Part shown: positions 7,995-17,964 of the stretch, piece after piece | Numbering within the stretch: the first letter of the stretch is position 1 | Layout of the letters: each line of letters begins with the position of its first letter | NCBI GenBank assembly: GCA_032595675.1 | Contig: JAVQMD010000001.1 | Span: forward strand, 962,640 to 1,026,639 | DNA length: 64,000 nucleotides | From: Candidatus Electrothrix rattekaaiensis | Lineage (GTDB): Bacteria; Desulfobacterota; Desulfobulbia; Desulfobulbales; Desulfobulbaceae | Direction: 5' to 3' | Translations under genes and position numbers: made by a program | The notes under the pieces: model-generated | Database searches by the model: none | Seen by the model: only the letters and a program-made list of their open reading frames with translations | What the model was told of the DNA's origin: nothing

Positions 7995-10900
7995 ATGAAG
8001 AGAAAAATGCGTACGACAATATATAGCCTGATGGGGGGAGCTTTGTTGCTGCCGAGTGTCGGGCTTGCCAATGTCTGTGGACAAGGGGTCGGGATTCCAC
8101 CCTTCCTGTCGTCTGGAGCGAAGCCTAATCTCCTGATGGTGCTAGATAACTCCGGTTCTATGCTGGATGCGGCCTATAGTAAGTCGGGAACCCTTGTGGA
8201 TACCGCTGGCAATCCTATTGCGAGTTCCGGAGGTACTGAGTTGACCTACCAGCGTTGTCTGGATGGGGATTATGATATCAGCGAGTACAATAATCAAGGT
8301 GTTGAAACAGTTCTTGCCACTGTTATCGGCTATGAGGATACCAAAACATATGGAGGGTATTTTCAGAATGATCAATGGTATCAGTGGACGTGGAACGCCG
8401 GTTCATACGCCTACTCTTCTTGGCAGAGCGGCAAAGCTTATACGACTGGAGATCGGGTCTACGATTACGGCAATATCTATGTCGCCACCTCAACAGGAAC
8501 TTCTTCTGGTGCTTCTCTTGATAAGGATGCTGGCGTTGACTGGGATCATTTCTTTTACTTGCCGCGTTGGACCAACCAGACTGTGTATGCGGCAGGTTCG
8601 TTTGTCTGGTACAGTAACCAATTGTACTATACCGCAACCGGCGGTACCAGTAATGACTCTGATGATACAAACGGGCTGACGCTGCCAGATGATACGGGGA
8701 TAACGGATTGGACGGCTGTTGATTCAACGTGGCAGGCAAAATCGTACACAAAGGATGATATTGTTACCTCCGAGGGGATATATTATCAAGCCTTGGCTGA
8801 TGTCAGCAGTACAGATGCTAAACCCGGTGAGGATAATGGGGTTAAGTGGCAGAGCTTGCGCCAGGGAGCATTTGAGAAGATTGATGCGACTGCTGCCTGT
8901 TCCGGGGCTGAGGCAAGCGGGACAAAGTATACTCGGGCCAACGCCATGTGCCTCACCTTGGAGGAAACTGTAATCCCTAAAAAAGTAACTTCCTTTGCTG
9001 CACGTGGTAATTTCTTGAACTGGATCATGGCCTCCAAGTTTGATATTGAAAAGAAGATACTCACTGGCGGCAAGTTTAACTACTATGAAAAGGTCATGGT
9101 GTCCGAACATCGGGGCTGCTCCGGTTCGCGTTTTCTTAAGCAGGTCAAATTGGACAACGGAAAATTTCTCTCTTTTGGTGTTCGCGGTTCAAAATATGAT
9201 ATTACAGATACTTTTATGTGGGATCGTATTGATACCAAAGACGATACAGCCCGATTGGAGATCCTTGCTATTACTGATGCGGGCTTTAAACCTTCTGCCG
9301 AATGTCAGGAGATGCTTGAGACGATTACAACCAAAGAGCTGAACGGGGCTAACTGGAGCAATGCGATTACGGCTTGTCTTGGGACTTTTCCAGATGCTAA
9401 TGGAGATATTGCGCATCAGCGTCCCATGCTGAATCATAGTTTACAGTTTTGTGCCAGCCTGCGGAAAACTAACCTGCGTAATATTGGTACCATTCAAAAA
9501 GAGTGTGAAAATTTATACACAGGAACCAACAAGAGTCCGGCCTATGAACCATCAGAACTTGTTCCTGCTTATGGTGCCTATGTCTGCTACGGTATCTATG
9601 ATTCCGCAGTATCGGATACAGAGAGGGCCGGTTATGTGGGTCGTTGCTGGGAACCACCTAGCGGTCAGTTTAAGACCTGTGAGCCAAAACCGGCTTCCTT
9701 GGAAAATGCATGTACCGGTGATCCGTGTACCTATACGGACGCTGGTAATTTGTATCTGAACGAGACGCCGGTAAGCGGTACTGTCCGTTATAATTATAAA
9801 TGTACGACTGTCTTAACTGACAAGAAAACCGGTGTGAAAAGTTGCAAAACACAAAACGGTGATGAAGCTGGTAGTCGTAACTACTGGGAACGACAGTATA
9901 TGTGGTATTTCTCGGACAGCAACGCATATATAGGAATTTGTGGTGGGCCGGAAGATGTCGCCGCTGGCGTAACTCCTGCTGCCTGGGAAAATGCTACTGA
10001 TACCGCTGCTGTGGAAGACTGTATTGTTCAGGCCAGTATTGATTATTGTAACGATACATCTGTTCCCGAGGTTATTGATCCCTCGGATCAGGCCGGTGAT
10101 ACCACCACGACATGGAATATCCCTGGGGTGCTGACAGATTCACAGATCCTAGCCCAACTAGGCGGAACTCATCCTCTGGCAACTCTGAAGGGGTATATTG
10201 CAGAAGATAACAGACCGCAGGGTGTTATTCAGACGGTGGCTCAAGATCTCCGTCTTGGAGCGATGTCTTTTAATTATGTCGGTGCGTTGACGGAGTGTCA
10301 GGATCCTACTGCTACCGGGATAGAAAAATATTGTCCTAAAAACAACAGGGACGGTGCTGTCCTGCTCACCGAACTGGAATCAGGCGATTTGGTGGTCGAT
10401 GAGAATGACTTGACCTATCCAGACAACGACAATAAGCGTAGACATGTAGATGATCTTGCCCAAGCAATTAATGATATTCGTGGAACCTCATGGACTCCTT
10501 TAGGTGAAGCCTTGTACGGAGCACTTGGGTATTATACCCAGAATAGTAAACTTTGTCTGAACTGCACGGAACGATATAGTGCCGCTGAGGTAGCAGCTGA
10601 TCCGACCTTGGCAGGCTTGGAAGGCATGTGTAAGGACACCCCAGGTAACTGTCTGGATTATCCTGTCTGCATAAATTATGACGCTGATTTGAACTGCGTT
10701 GATTCGGAACCGGTTGATGATCCGGTCCAGTACTGGTGTCAGGATAATCATATTTTAGTGATTACAGAAGGAGAATCCACAGCTGATATAAATGCGGCTG
10801 TCGGTGAATTTGGGGTTTTTCCTCTCAGTACAGATGATGATCGTTTGCTTTCCTGGGAAGACGGTGACAACTTGGACGGTGACATGGGTACCGTCTATGA

Positions 10901-13900
10901 TACAACTACCGGATGCGGGGACAGTCTCTACAGCAATACAAGTTTTGATGATATGACGTGGTGGGGGCAGCATGCTCTGCCTCTGTACAGAAACAGATAT
11001 TTTATTGACCCGGACGGTAATCAAACTCCGAAAAACAACATTACGACTCATGTTGTCACCACAGGTACATTAACCGAAAACGGAACTGGTGAATGCAACC
11101 CGGAAGAGTTGATGCAGGCCGCCGCTGTCAATGGTGGGACTGAAAACTATTATTCCGGTGAGAACCCGGATGAGCTGGAAGATAATCTTTATGCGGTCTT
11201 AGGCAATATTATGAGTCGTGCCTCTTCTGGGTCAGCAGCTTCTGTTATTTCCGATTCCCGCAGTGGATCAGGTGCCATGTATCAGGCAGTCTTCTGGCCT
11301 GAACATGAGGATAAAACCAATCCGACGCCCAATAAGGTGAACTGGGTCGGTGATGTTCGATCGTTGCTGCTGGACGCTACCGGTCGGATGTATGAAGATA
11401 CGGTACAGGATGGTACCTTGAATACCGCTGAGGACCGGGAGATAGTTTTTTACTACAGCGGAAATGTTAAACAAACAAGAGGTTGCTATAACGTTGATGC
11501 CTATAGAGAGGGGCCAGACGGTACAGTAGGAACCGCGGATGATTATCAATGTCCGGGTGATTTAGATCCAGAGAGGGAACCCTGTTTAAGCGACCCTGGT
11601 AATACAAGCTGCTCGTGGGTGCCTGAATGCACGGCTACAGATGACTGTGTTGAAACCATGGATGTCAAGTACCTTTGGTCGGCAAATAGGCAGTTACGTG
11701 AAATGGATGTCCTTGCAAATCGTAAGATTTATACATGGAATGATGTTGATAATAACGGAATGGTTGATACCGACAAGGGGGAATGGTTTCAGCTCAAGAC
11801 ATTTGACCCCACAGATACGAATAACTACTGGTCAACGCTGAATGCAACAGCTGCGTCTGAAGGAAAGCGTGGCAAGGTGACAGAAGATTTTCTTACTGTT
11901 GATGATTTGGAGAGCTTTGTTGGTAATGACGGCAGCAAGACAGAAGAGCAAAGAGAGCTGCGTGCTATGCAGGTCCTGACTGAATGGTTGTTGGGAATCG
12001 ATCAGCTGGACGATGAAACGTCGGATATTAACGGCAATGGCTGGATCGACAAACCGTTGCGTTCTCGGCAGTATTATTTCGCTGATACGGGATTTACTCA
12101 GGAATGGCGACTTGGTGATGTTATTCATTCTGCTCCTACTGCTGTTTCTAAACCTGCGGAGTCCTTTAATCAGATCTACCGTGATCCGACCTTTACTAAG
12201 TTTTCAAAATATTGGGATAAGCGTCGTATTGTTATCTATTTTGGCGGTAATGATGGTATGCTCCATGCTGTGAACGGTGGCTTCTACCTTGAAGATACGA
12301 AACAGTTTTGTTGCACAGAGCCGGTTACCGTGACAAAGACTGTAAATGGTAATGACGTTGAAGTTGAAGAATGTAATGATCCGGTTATAGACGGAGAGTG
12401 TACAGGTACAAATGTCCCGAACCTCGGTGAGGAGTTGTGGGCCTATATTCCGTATAATCTCCAGCCGCATCTGAAATGTCTGGCAGATGAATATTATAGC
12501 CATAAATATTTTGTTGACAAGAAACCACGGATTTTTGATGTACAGATTTTTGCGGAAGATGAAGATCATCCTGGTGGCTGGGGAACCATTTTGGTCGGCG
12601 GTATGCGTTTCGGCGGTGCCACTGTCGATGCTAAAGAGCTGAACGGTTTTGATGCTAAAGGGCTGAACGGTTTTACGGATAGCCAAGGGTTGGAGGATCC
12701 TCGTCAGTTCACCTCGTCCTTTTTTATCTTGGATATAACCAATCCTGATTCTCCGCAACTTCTCGGAGAATTGACACGAAATACTGATGATCCCATTGGG
12801 TTGGACACGAATAACAACCCGATTTATGCTGATGATTTTGTTGATCTGAATTTTACCACCTCGACTCCTGCTATGGTATCTATGCGAGAAGGAGGGAAAA
12901 ATGCTGTTACTTCAAAATGGTACTTGGTCATGGGTAACGGACCAAGCAGTATGGATGGTACCAATGCTAAAGATGAGCAGGGGCGCTTGGCTATCCTGCC
13001 ACTGGATTGGCTGAAGGGACCGGCCTCAGGCTGGACAAAGGAGGGTATCCCTTTGTTCAACCTGGGCAAAGAAGCTGTCCGGATACCTAACGAGCTTCCT
13101 GGTGTGAAGAATGAGGGCGGCGTCTACCCTGTTCCTCTTGCCGATAACGCCGGGTATATTTCTGATATTATCTCGGTCGACTATAATATTGATGCTTCTT
13201 CAGAGGATGATCTCGGTGTCAGATTCAAAACTGATGCGGTGTATTTTGGCACGGCGGACGGTACGTGGCATCCTGAGTATCCTAATGATTATTATGTAAA
13301 ATCAGGCGATCAGCGTTACTGGAACGGCGGAGGGAGACTGTTTCGGTTGGTAACTAAGGTTTTGGACACAGACGGTCTGGAGAAGGCCTCTACCCCTAAA
13401 GATTGGGCTGATGAGTGGAGTGACGGGAATCCTGTGCGAATGCTCGCCGACCTGAAGGCTCCAGTGGTTTCCGCGCCATCTGTCGGTTATGATGGGTATA
13501 ATTATTGGGTATATGCGGGAACAGGACGTTTTTATGATGAACTGGATAAAACCGATGACGGAAGATGTCTCCCTGTTAACCCGGCATGTATGGAGCCTCA
13601 GGCATGTACATCAGATCCAGCTTGTACATCAGATCCAGCTTGTACTGGATCTTGTATGGATCGAAGCAATGCGGCCTATTTCGGAATAAAAGAACCGATT
13701 AAAGATGATGTGAATGAGCTTACTGGTTGGAAGAATAGCCTTAAGGTTGCTTCTTTTAACTGTAATGATGCCATAATGACTTGGGGGACGATTGATTCGA
13801 ATCTTGATAACCATTATATTACAAACGGTTATATTCCAGCGGGTGTGGCTCCGCCAAATCAGAGTTTGAGTCCTGATAAGCCCTCTGGGGAGCGAGGCCT

Positions 13901-14609
13901 GATGCAGACGGATAATATCCTAGTGGGGAATAAGAGCGGATATCTTGCCTGCTGGCACTGCAAGATGGAGGGATCGGAATATATATGCGAGAACTTATCG
14001 GATGACAAATGCTACAAAGGGGTGCCAGCATATCCTGATCTTTCCCTTACCGATGATCCGGATTCAAATGGTCCAATCTATGATTACGATAAGAATTGGT
14101 ATACCTTTGAGAAATTAACTGACTATATAGCTGGAACTGGCTGTGAAGATGTTGATGGTAAGCTTATTACGACCGGTCTTGATGGTTGGTATCATATTTT
14201 TCATGATCCTCGTGAACGAAATATCAGTACAGCTTCCTTGCTTGGAGAAATGCTGTATTTTACGACTTATCAGCCCTTTAATGATAAGTGCAAGGCTGAA
14301 GGGCAGAGTTTCCTTTATGGGCTGTATTACCAAACCGGTACTGCATCGGCTGACGATGCGATTGGTACTTTAGAACCCGCAAGTAATGGGTCAGAAGCCA
14401 GAGAACAAGGTCATCCAGACCCACTGACATTCGATCAGCATAAATTGGTGATGCAAGGTTTGGTTATGCCTCCGACCTTGCATAGCGGCCCTGATGGCCT
14501 TAAAGCAATACTTACTGATGCGGCCGGTAAGACTTCGCAGCAAGGCGTTGGTGAGGACGATAAGGTAAAGAGTGGTAGAGTGAATTGGTCAGATAGATGT
14601 AGTCCCTAA
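7995..14609 (+). CDS. pilY1: PilY1-like type IV pilus tip adhesin, unusually large, with CBM-like modules
   Basis: The protein has 2204 residues, about twice the usual PilY1 length. It has a signal peptide (1-25) and a von Willebrand A-like segment with a MIDAS signature beginning at Asp51 (VLDNSGSM). The C-terminal PilY1 beta-propeller region begins near residue 1400 (IYFGGNDGMLHAVNGG) and includes LWAYIPYNL and later WYLVMGNGP. Three consecutive modules of about 50 residues (142-289) show the pattern W-x-Y-x2-GD-x-V-x-Y-x-G-x-x-Y-x-A ... W of carbohydrate-binding family 5/12 domains. Asp-rich loops DVDNNGMVDTD (near 1251) and DINGNGWID (near 1345) may bind Ca2+. It is Cys-rich and has small in-frame duplications (AKELNGFD/AKGLNGF, CTSDPA). 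It should be secreted and carried at the pilus tip by the minor pilins encoded upstream, controlling retraction and surface or polymer adhesion. Confidence 0.92.
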   Translation: MKRKMRTTIYSLMGGALLLPSVGLANVCGQGVGIPPFLSSGAKPNLLMVLDNSGSMLDAAYSKSGTLVDTAGNPIASSGGTELTYQRCLDGDYDISEYNNQGVETVLATVIGYEDTKTYGGYFQNDQWYQWTWNAGSYAYSSWQSGKAYTTGDRVYDYGNIYVATSTGTSSGASLDKDAGVDWDHFFYLPRWTNQTVYAAGSFVWYSNQLYYTATGGTSNDSDDTNGLTLPDDTGITDWTAVDSTWQAKSYTKDDIVTSEGIYYQALADVSSTDAKPGEDNGVKWQSLRQGAFEKIDATAACSGAEASGTKYTRANAMCLTLEETVIPKKVTSFAARGNFLNWIMASKFDIEKKILTGGKFNYYEKVMVSEHRGCSGSRFLKQVKLDNGKFLSFGVRGSKYDITDTFMWDRIDTKDDTARLEILAITDAGFKPSAECQEMLETITTKELNGANWSNAITACLGTFPDANGDIAHQRPMLNHSLQFCASLRKTNLRNIGTIQKECENLYTGTNKSPAYEPSELVPAYGAYVCYGIYDSAVSDTERAGYVGRCWEPPSGQFKTCEPKPASLENACTGDPCTYTDAGNLYLNETPVSGTVRYNYKCTTVLTDKKTGVKSCKTQNGDEAGSRNYWERQYMWYFSDSNAYIGICGGPEDVAAGVTPAAWENATDTAAVEDCIVQASIDYCNDTSVPEVIDPSDQAGDTTTTWNIPGVLTDSQILAQLGGTHPLATLKGYIAEDNRPQGVIQTVAQDLRLGAMSFNYVGALTECQDPTATGIEKYCPKNNRDGAVLLTELESGDLVVDENDLTYPDNDNKRRHVDDLAQAINDIRGTSWTPLGEALYGALGYYTQNSKLCLNCTERYSAAEVAADPTLAGLEGMCKDTPGNCLDYPVCINYDADLNCVDSEPVDDPVQYWCQDNHILVITEGESTADINAAVGEFGVFPLSTDDDRLLSWEDGDNLDGDMGTVYDTTTGCGDSLYSNTSFDDMTWWGQHALPLYRNRYFIDPDGNQTPKNNITTHVVTTGTLTENGTGECNPEELMQAAAVNGGTENYYSGENPDELEDNLYAVLGNIMSRASSGSAASVISDSRSGSGAMYQAVFWPEHEDKTNPTPNKVNWVGDVRSLLLDATGRMYEDTVQDGTLNTAEDREIVFYYSGNVKQTRGCYNVDAYREGPDGTVGTADDYQCPGDLDPEREPCLSDPGNTSCSWVPECTATDDCVETMDVKYLWSANRQLREMDVLANRKIYTWNDVDNNGMVDTDKGEWFQLKTFDPTDTNNYWSTLNATAASEGKRGKVTEDFLTVDDLESFVGNDGSKTEEQRELRAMQVLTEWLLGIDQLDDETSDINGNGWIDKPLRSRQYYFADTGFTQEWRLGDVIHSAPTAVSKPAESFNQIYRDPTFTKFSKYWDKRRIVIYFGGNDGMLHAVNGGFYLEDTKQFCCTEPVTVTKTVNGNDVEVEECNDPVIDGECTGTNVPNLGEELWAYIPYNLQPHLKCLADEYYSHKYFVDKKPRIFDVQIFAEDEDHPGGWGTILVGGMRFGGATVDAKELNGFDAKGLNGFTDSQGLEDPRQFTSSFFILDITNPDSPQLLGELTRNTDDPIGLDTNNNPIYADDFVDLNFTTSTPAMVSMREGGKNAVTSKWYLVMGNGPSSMDGTNAKDEQGRLAILPLDWLKGPASGWTKEGIPLFNLGKEAVRIPNELPGVKNEGGVYPVPLADNAGYISDIISVDYNIDASSEDDLGVRFKTDAVYFGTADGTWHPEYPNDYYVKSGDQRYWNGGGRLFRLVTKVLDTDGLEKASTPKDWADEWSDGNPVRMLADLKAPVVSAPSVGYDGYNYWVYAGTGRFYDELDKTDDGRCLPVNPACMEPQACTSDPACTSDPACTGSCMDRSNAAYFGIKEPIKDDVNELTGWKNSLKVASFNCNDAIMTWGTIDSNLDNHYITNGYIPAGVAPPNQSLSPDKPSGERGLMQTDNILVGNKSGYLACWHCKMEGSEYICENLSDDKCYKGVPAYPDLSLTDDPDSNGPIYDYDKNWYTFEKLTDYIAGTGCEDVDGKLITTGLDGWYHIFHDPRERNISTASLLGEMLYFTTYQPFNDKCKAEGQSFLYGLYYQTGTASADDAIGTLEPASNGSEAREQGHPDPLTFDQHKLVMQGLVMPPTLHSGPDGLKAILTDAAGKTSQQGVGEDDKVKSGRVNWSDRCSP

Positions 14610-14656
14610 AAGCACGCGCAGGGTCTATATTATTTTGGATTAATTTCAAAAAAGTT

Positions 14657-14692
14657 GGCGACTCCCGGAGAAATTTGGGAGTCGCCTTTTTT
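14657..14692 (+). terminator. intrinsic terminator after pilY1
   Basis: A perfect ten-base stem (GGCGACTCCC paired with GGGAGTCGCC) with a ten-base loop is followed by six T. It lies 47 bases after the pilY1 stop codon and closes the pilus operon. Confidence 0.92.
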
Positions 14693-14801
14693 CATGTCTA
14701 TCGCAGTATCGAAAATATGCTGTTGGTGCAATCAAGTGAGACAAGTGTTCTATCAAACAAATTGAACAAATTGTTTATCTGGATGAAAGAGGATTTTTTC
14801 C

Positions 14802-14829
14802 TTGACTTCTATGGCTTCCCGCCTATATT
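14802..14829 (+). promoter_or_regulatory. sigma-70-type promoter of sat
   Basis: TTGACT and TATATT are separated by 16 bases, in the 264-base gap between the pilus terminator and sat. The leader would be about 120 bases. It is the best promoter candidate in this gap, which otherwise holds nothing I recognise. Confidence 0.5.
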
Positions 14830-14956
14830 TACCATCTTTTATACGTAATTCTCAGACAGCCTGAATGCCGGTGGAAATCGGTTGTAGGTAATAGCGGGTA
14901 TTTAATCCGGCAACAGTTTGTAATATCATAACATTTAACTCAAAGAGGAAAGAATT

Positions 14957-16234
14957 ATGTCTCAATTGGTAGCCCCTCACGGCGGAAAAGGTCTTGTTTG
15001 CGCTCTGCTGCATGGCAGCGAGCTGGTCGCTGAGCAGGAAAAAGCGGCAGGTTTGAAAAAAGTGCAGGTAAGTGCTCGTGCTAAAGGCGACCTGATCATG
15101 ATGGGTATCGGTGGGTTCTCTCCGCTGGACGGCTTCATGAACAAGGCTGACTGGAAAGGCGTTTGTGAGAATTTCCAGATGGCTGACGGCACCTTCTGGC
15201 CTGTACCCATTACCCTGGATATCACCAAAGAAGATGCAGATGCCATTGAAATGGGTGAAGAAATCGCTCTTGAAGCAGACGGCGTGATCATGGCCACCAT
15301 GAAGGTCACTGAGAAGTTTGAAATGACCGAGGCTGATAAGAAATGGGAATGTGAAAAAGTCTTCATGGGCGAAGGTGAAGAGTCTGTGGACGGAAATTTC
15401 TGGAAGATTGCACCGGAAGATCACCCCGGCGTTATCATGGTAATGAACCAGAAAGATGTAAACATTGCTGGCCCGGTAAAAGTTCTCTCTCAGGGAAGTT
15501 ATCCAGATGAGTATCCCGGAGTTTACCTGACGCCAGCAGAGACCCGCGCTATGTTTGAAGAGCGTGGGTGGTCCAAGGTTGCTGCTCTTCAGCTCCGTAA
15601 CCCCATGCATCGCTCCCATGAGTTCCTGGCCAAGATTGCTATTGAAGTCTGTGACGGCGTTTTGATTCACTCTTTGATCGGTAACCTCAAGGCCGGTGAT
15701 ATCCCGGCAGAGACCCGTGTCAAAGCGATTGAGATTCTGATCGACAACTACTTTGTTAAAGATAACGTCATCAACGGTGGTTACCCACTGGATATGCGTT
15801 ACGCCGGTCCACGTGAAGGCCTCCTGCATGCTACCTTCCGTCAGAACTACGGTATCACCGATATGCTGATTGGCCGCGATCATGCCGGTGTGGGTGATTT
15901 CTACGGTCTGTTCGAAGCTCAGGAGATCTTTGATCGTGTTCCGAAGACCGGCGAGGCTGGAAAAGATCTGCTCTGTCAGCCCATGAAGATTGACTGGACC
16001 TTCTATTGCCACAAGTGTGACGGTATGGCTTCTCTGCGTACCTGTAACCACACTAAAGAAGATCGCGTTATCCTTTCCGGTACCAAACTGCGTAAGGCAC
16101 TATCTGAGGGTGCTGAAATCGTGGATCATTTTGGTCGTGATGAGGTTCTGGATCATCTCAAGACGTACTATGCTGGTTTGACCGAGAAGGTTGAGGTCAA
16201 GATGCAGGGTGCTGCTTCTGGTGAGTCTATGTAA
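14957..16234 (+). CDS. sat: sulfate adenylyltransferase (ATP sulfurylase), dissimilatory type
   Basis: This 425-residue single-domain ATP sulfurylase interconverts sulfate + ATP and APS + pyrophosphate in the cytoplasm. The nucleotide-binding motif [11 protein letters not shown] (212-222, with His218 and His221) and GRDHAG (306-311) are present. The cluster C351-x2-C354-x8-C363-x-H365 matches the metal-binding insertion known from bacterial dissimilatory Sat. There is no APS kinase domain, which fits dissimilatory use. AGAGGA precedes the ATG by a proper distance. No apr, qmo or dsr genes are nearby, so the direction of the pathway (sulfate reduction or reverse, sulfide-oxidising) cannot be read here. 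A Mn-type pyrophosphatase gene lies 1.7 kb downstream. Confidence 0.97.
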   Translation: MSQLVAPHGGKGLVCALLHGSELVAEQEKAAGLKKVQVSARAKGDLIMMGIGGFSPLDGFMNKADWKGVCENFQMADGTFWPVPITLDITKEDADAIEMGEEIALEADGVIMATMKVTEKFEMTEADKKWECEKVFMGEGEESVDGNFWKIAPEDHPGVIMVMNQKDVNIAGPVKVLSQGSYPDEYPGVYLTPAETRAMFEERGWSKVAALQLRNPMHRSHEFLAKIAIEVCDGVLIHSLIGNLKAGDIPAETRVKAIEILIDNYFVKDNVINGGYPLDMRYAGPREGLLHATFRQNYGITDMLIGRDHAGVGDFYGLFEAQEIFDRVPKTGEAGKDLLCQPMKIDWTFYCHKCDGMASLRTCNHTKEDRVILSGTKLRKALSEGAEIVDHFGRDEVLDHLKTYYAGLTEKVEVKMQGAASGESM

Positions 16235-16259
16235 CGTCAATCAGATTTCTGATTGTTCA

Positions 16260-16316
16260 GGGGCGAATACACTTTTCGCCCCCGTACTTGTCGAAGGGTG
16301 AAGCAAAATCACCCTT
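16260..16316. terminator. paired hairpins between convergent genes
   Basis: Two stems stand between sat and the reverse-strand gene. One is GGGGCGAA/TTCGCCCC (16260-16282); the other is AAGGGTGA/TCACCCTT (16294-16316), which overlaps the stop codon of the reverse gene. Neither has a good T-run, so they may be weak bidirectional terminators or mRNA-end stabilisers. Confidence 0.4.
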
Positions 16317-17583
16317 ACGGCAAGGCCTGATAGTTCTCCGCTAGCTCATAGAGCTTGTCAATATACTTCTCCTTATGGGTGAGCCGGTTGTTCGCCTCCA
16401 TCTCTTGAATTAACCACGGAAGCTGCTCACTGATATCAAGTCCGTAACGGTTCAGCTGCTTCCTGTTCGCCTGATCAAGGATGAGAACAGCATAGTAGTT
16501 GACCAGTAACCGTGTTCCCGGATCTCGACGAAAAAGATAGGAACGTCCTCCTAAGGTGTTGAGAAAAAACCCTGCATATTCATAGGCCGTTGTAAAGGGT
16601 ATCGCTAGCCTTTTGTTGCCGCTGACACATTGTTTCCCTCCTGTGGTGAGCCGGAATATCTCAGCAGCAACGTCTTCAAAGTCTGCTGTTTCTTGTTTAA
16701 GCACCTTCCGTAAGAGGCGCATATTATCCTTTCCCAGAATGCGAAAGAAGTGGGCTGTGTTGGTGAGGATTGTATACAGATCATCGGTTTCATGGATAAC
16801 GACCGGAGGATTATTGACGAGCTGTGTTGCCAAGGCATTAAAATGCTCCTGAAGAGGTTGGCCACTGTTCTTTTCTTGCCTGCCGTAGTTTTTTTTCTCA
16901 AGCATATTAAAGAAATTGGTCAGCGTAGGTGAGACCTCTTTACAACTCGGACCGGAGACTTTTTGTTCTTCAATCTGCTTGATCGGGTCTGCCGAATCTT
17001 GCGGTACCCCTTCTTTGCCTGCCAAAGCAACCGTTTGTCCTGTTGTCGTATAATCCGTTGTATAAGCCGGACGAACTTCTGTTCGGTCAGCGGCTTCAGA
17101 CTCTTGATGATTTGGGAGAGTGGAGACTTGAGACACTTGAGATGCTGTCGGCTCATTTACCCCTGTCTGCGGCACCGGTGCTTTATCTGATGCTGTTTGC
17201 TCGGAGCTGCCGATTTCCGTTATGTCCTCCGCTTCTGCTGATATGACACCCTCGGCTTTTAAGGCGTTCTCTTGATTTTCCTGGTTAGTATCCTCTGATG
17301 TATCTTCTGAAGAGCTGTCTACAGCATCCGTTGTTGCTGCTGATGTTGCGCTTCCCTGCTCTGACGGCTGTTTCGGCGGTTGTTCTGATGGAGCTGGCGG
17401 CACGTCGGATTCTGGAAATAGATTCGGTTCCTGCCGGACAGTTTTCTGGGCAACAGAGGGGAGGATGGAAGAGGTGAACTTTCGATTTTCCTGGGGTGCA
17501 AAGAATATGAGCCATGCTCCGGCTGTTACTGCTGTCAATATTACGGCCCCGATCGTGACAGATCGAACAGTTGTTTTTTTCAT
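16315..17583 (-). CDS. membrane-anchored protein with acidic linker and unknown C-terminal helical domain
   Basis: I do not recognise the family. The 422-residue protein has one N-terminal membrane helix (about 8-28: VTIGAVILTAVTAGAWLIFF) and a long Pro/Ser/Glu/Gln-rich low-complexity linker (about 50-215). A compact, largely helical C-terminal domain (about 215-422) contains LTNFFNMLEKKNYG, TAHFFRILGKDNMRLLRKVLKQE and DIAEQLPWLIQ-like stretches. AAGGAA lies shortly before the ATG. The topology suggests a periplasmic domain tethered to the inner membrane by a flexible spacer. It is transcribed alone, convergent with sat and divergent from ppaC. Confidence 0.75.
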   Translation of the reverse strand: MKKTTVRSVTIGAVILTAVTAGAWLIFFAPQENRKFTSSILPSVAQKTVRQEPNLFPESDVPPAPSEQPPKQPSEQGSATSAATTDAVDSSSEDTSEDTNQENQENALKAEGVISAEAEDITEIGSSEQTASDKAPVPQTGVNEPTASQVSQVSTLPNHQESEAADRTEVRPAYTTDYTTTGQTVALAGKEGVPQDSADPIKQIEEQKVSGPSCKEVSPTLTNFFNMLEKKNYGRQEKNSGQPLQEHFNALATQLVNNPPVVIHETDDLYTILTNTAHFFRILGKDNMRLLRKVLKQETADFEDVAAEIFRLTTGGKQCVSGNKRLAIPFTTAYEYAGFFLNTLGGRSYLFRRDPGTRLLVNYYAVLILDQANRKQLNRYGLDISEQLPWLIQEMEANNRLTHKEKYIDKLYELAENYQALP

Positions 17584-17964
17584 GCGTTCCTTCCCCTTGT
17601 TTTTTTTCGGTTACTGCGGCGCGTGTGATCCGGTGATTCGGAAATCGCAGTTCTCGTCCCTGTCTTCGGAACAACAGAAAGATCTGTTGCTCGTTCCCCT
17701 GTCATGAAGGTATCGCCATTTGGCGAGAATGCAAGGAGAATGATTTTTCGCTTATTAGCGGCCCCCGATCTTCTTTTCACAGTTTTCCCCTTGACGCTCT
17801 GTGTTGAAAGGGCTAAATATCACAAACAACTTTTGAGTGCATATCAGTACGTACCGCCGCACAGCCCTTCCGACAGGGCACGGCTCAATCACATGCATAA
17901 GAACATTGTAATCTTGCTCTTATTATATTCAAAAACATTCTAAAATTTCCAGGAGGGAAGTCTT
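17584..17964. other. divergent intergenic region upstream of ppaC
   Basis: These 381 bases separate two divergent genes and should hold both promoters. A possible site for ppaC is TTGACG, 17 bases, TAAATA (17791-17819). A 79-codon frame (17704-17943) is present but has no ribosome site and no recognisable content, so I did not call it. Nothing else stands out. Confidence 0.4.

Noticed and set aside
14852-16051. 399-codon open frame opposite sat
   Set aside because: It lies wholly opposite a certain sat gene, and its composition is the complement of a high-bias coding strand.
17704-17943. 79-codon frame upstream of ppaC
   Set aside because: It has no ribosome site and no recognisable content, and it would cover the promoter region of ppaC.
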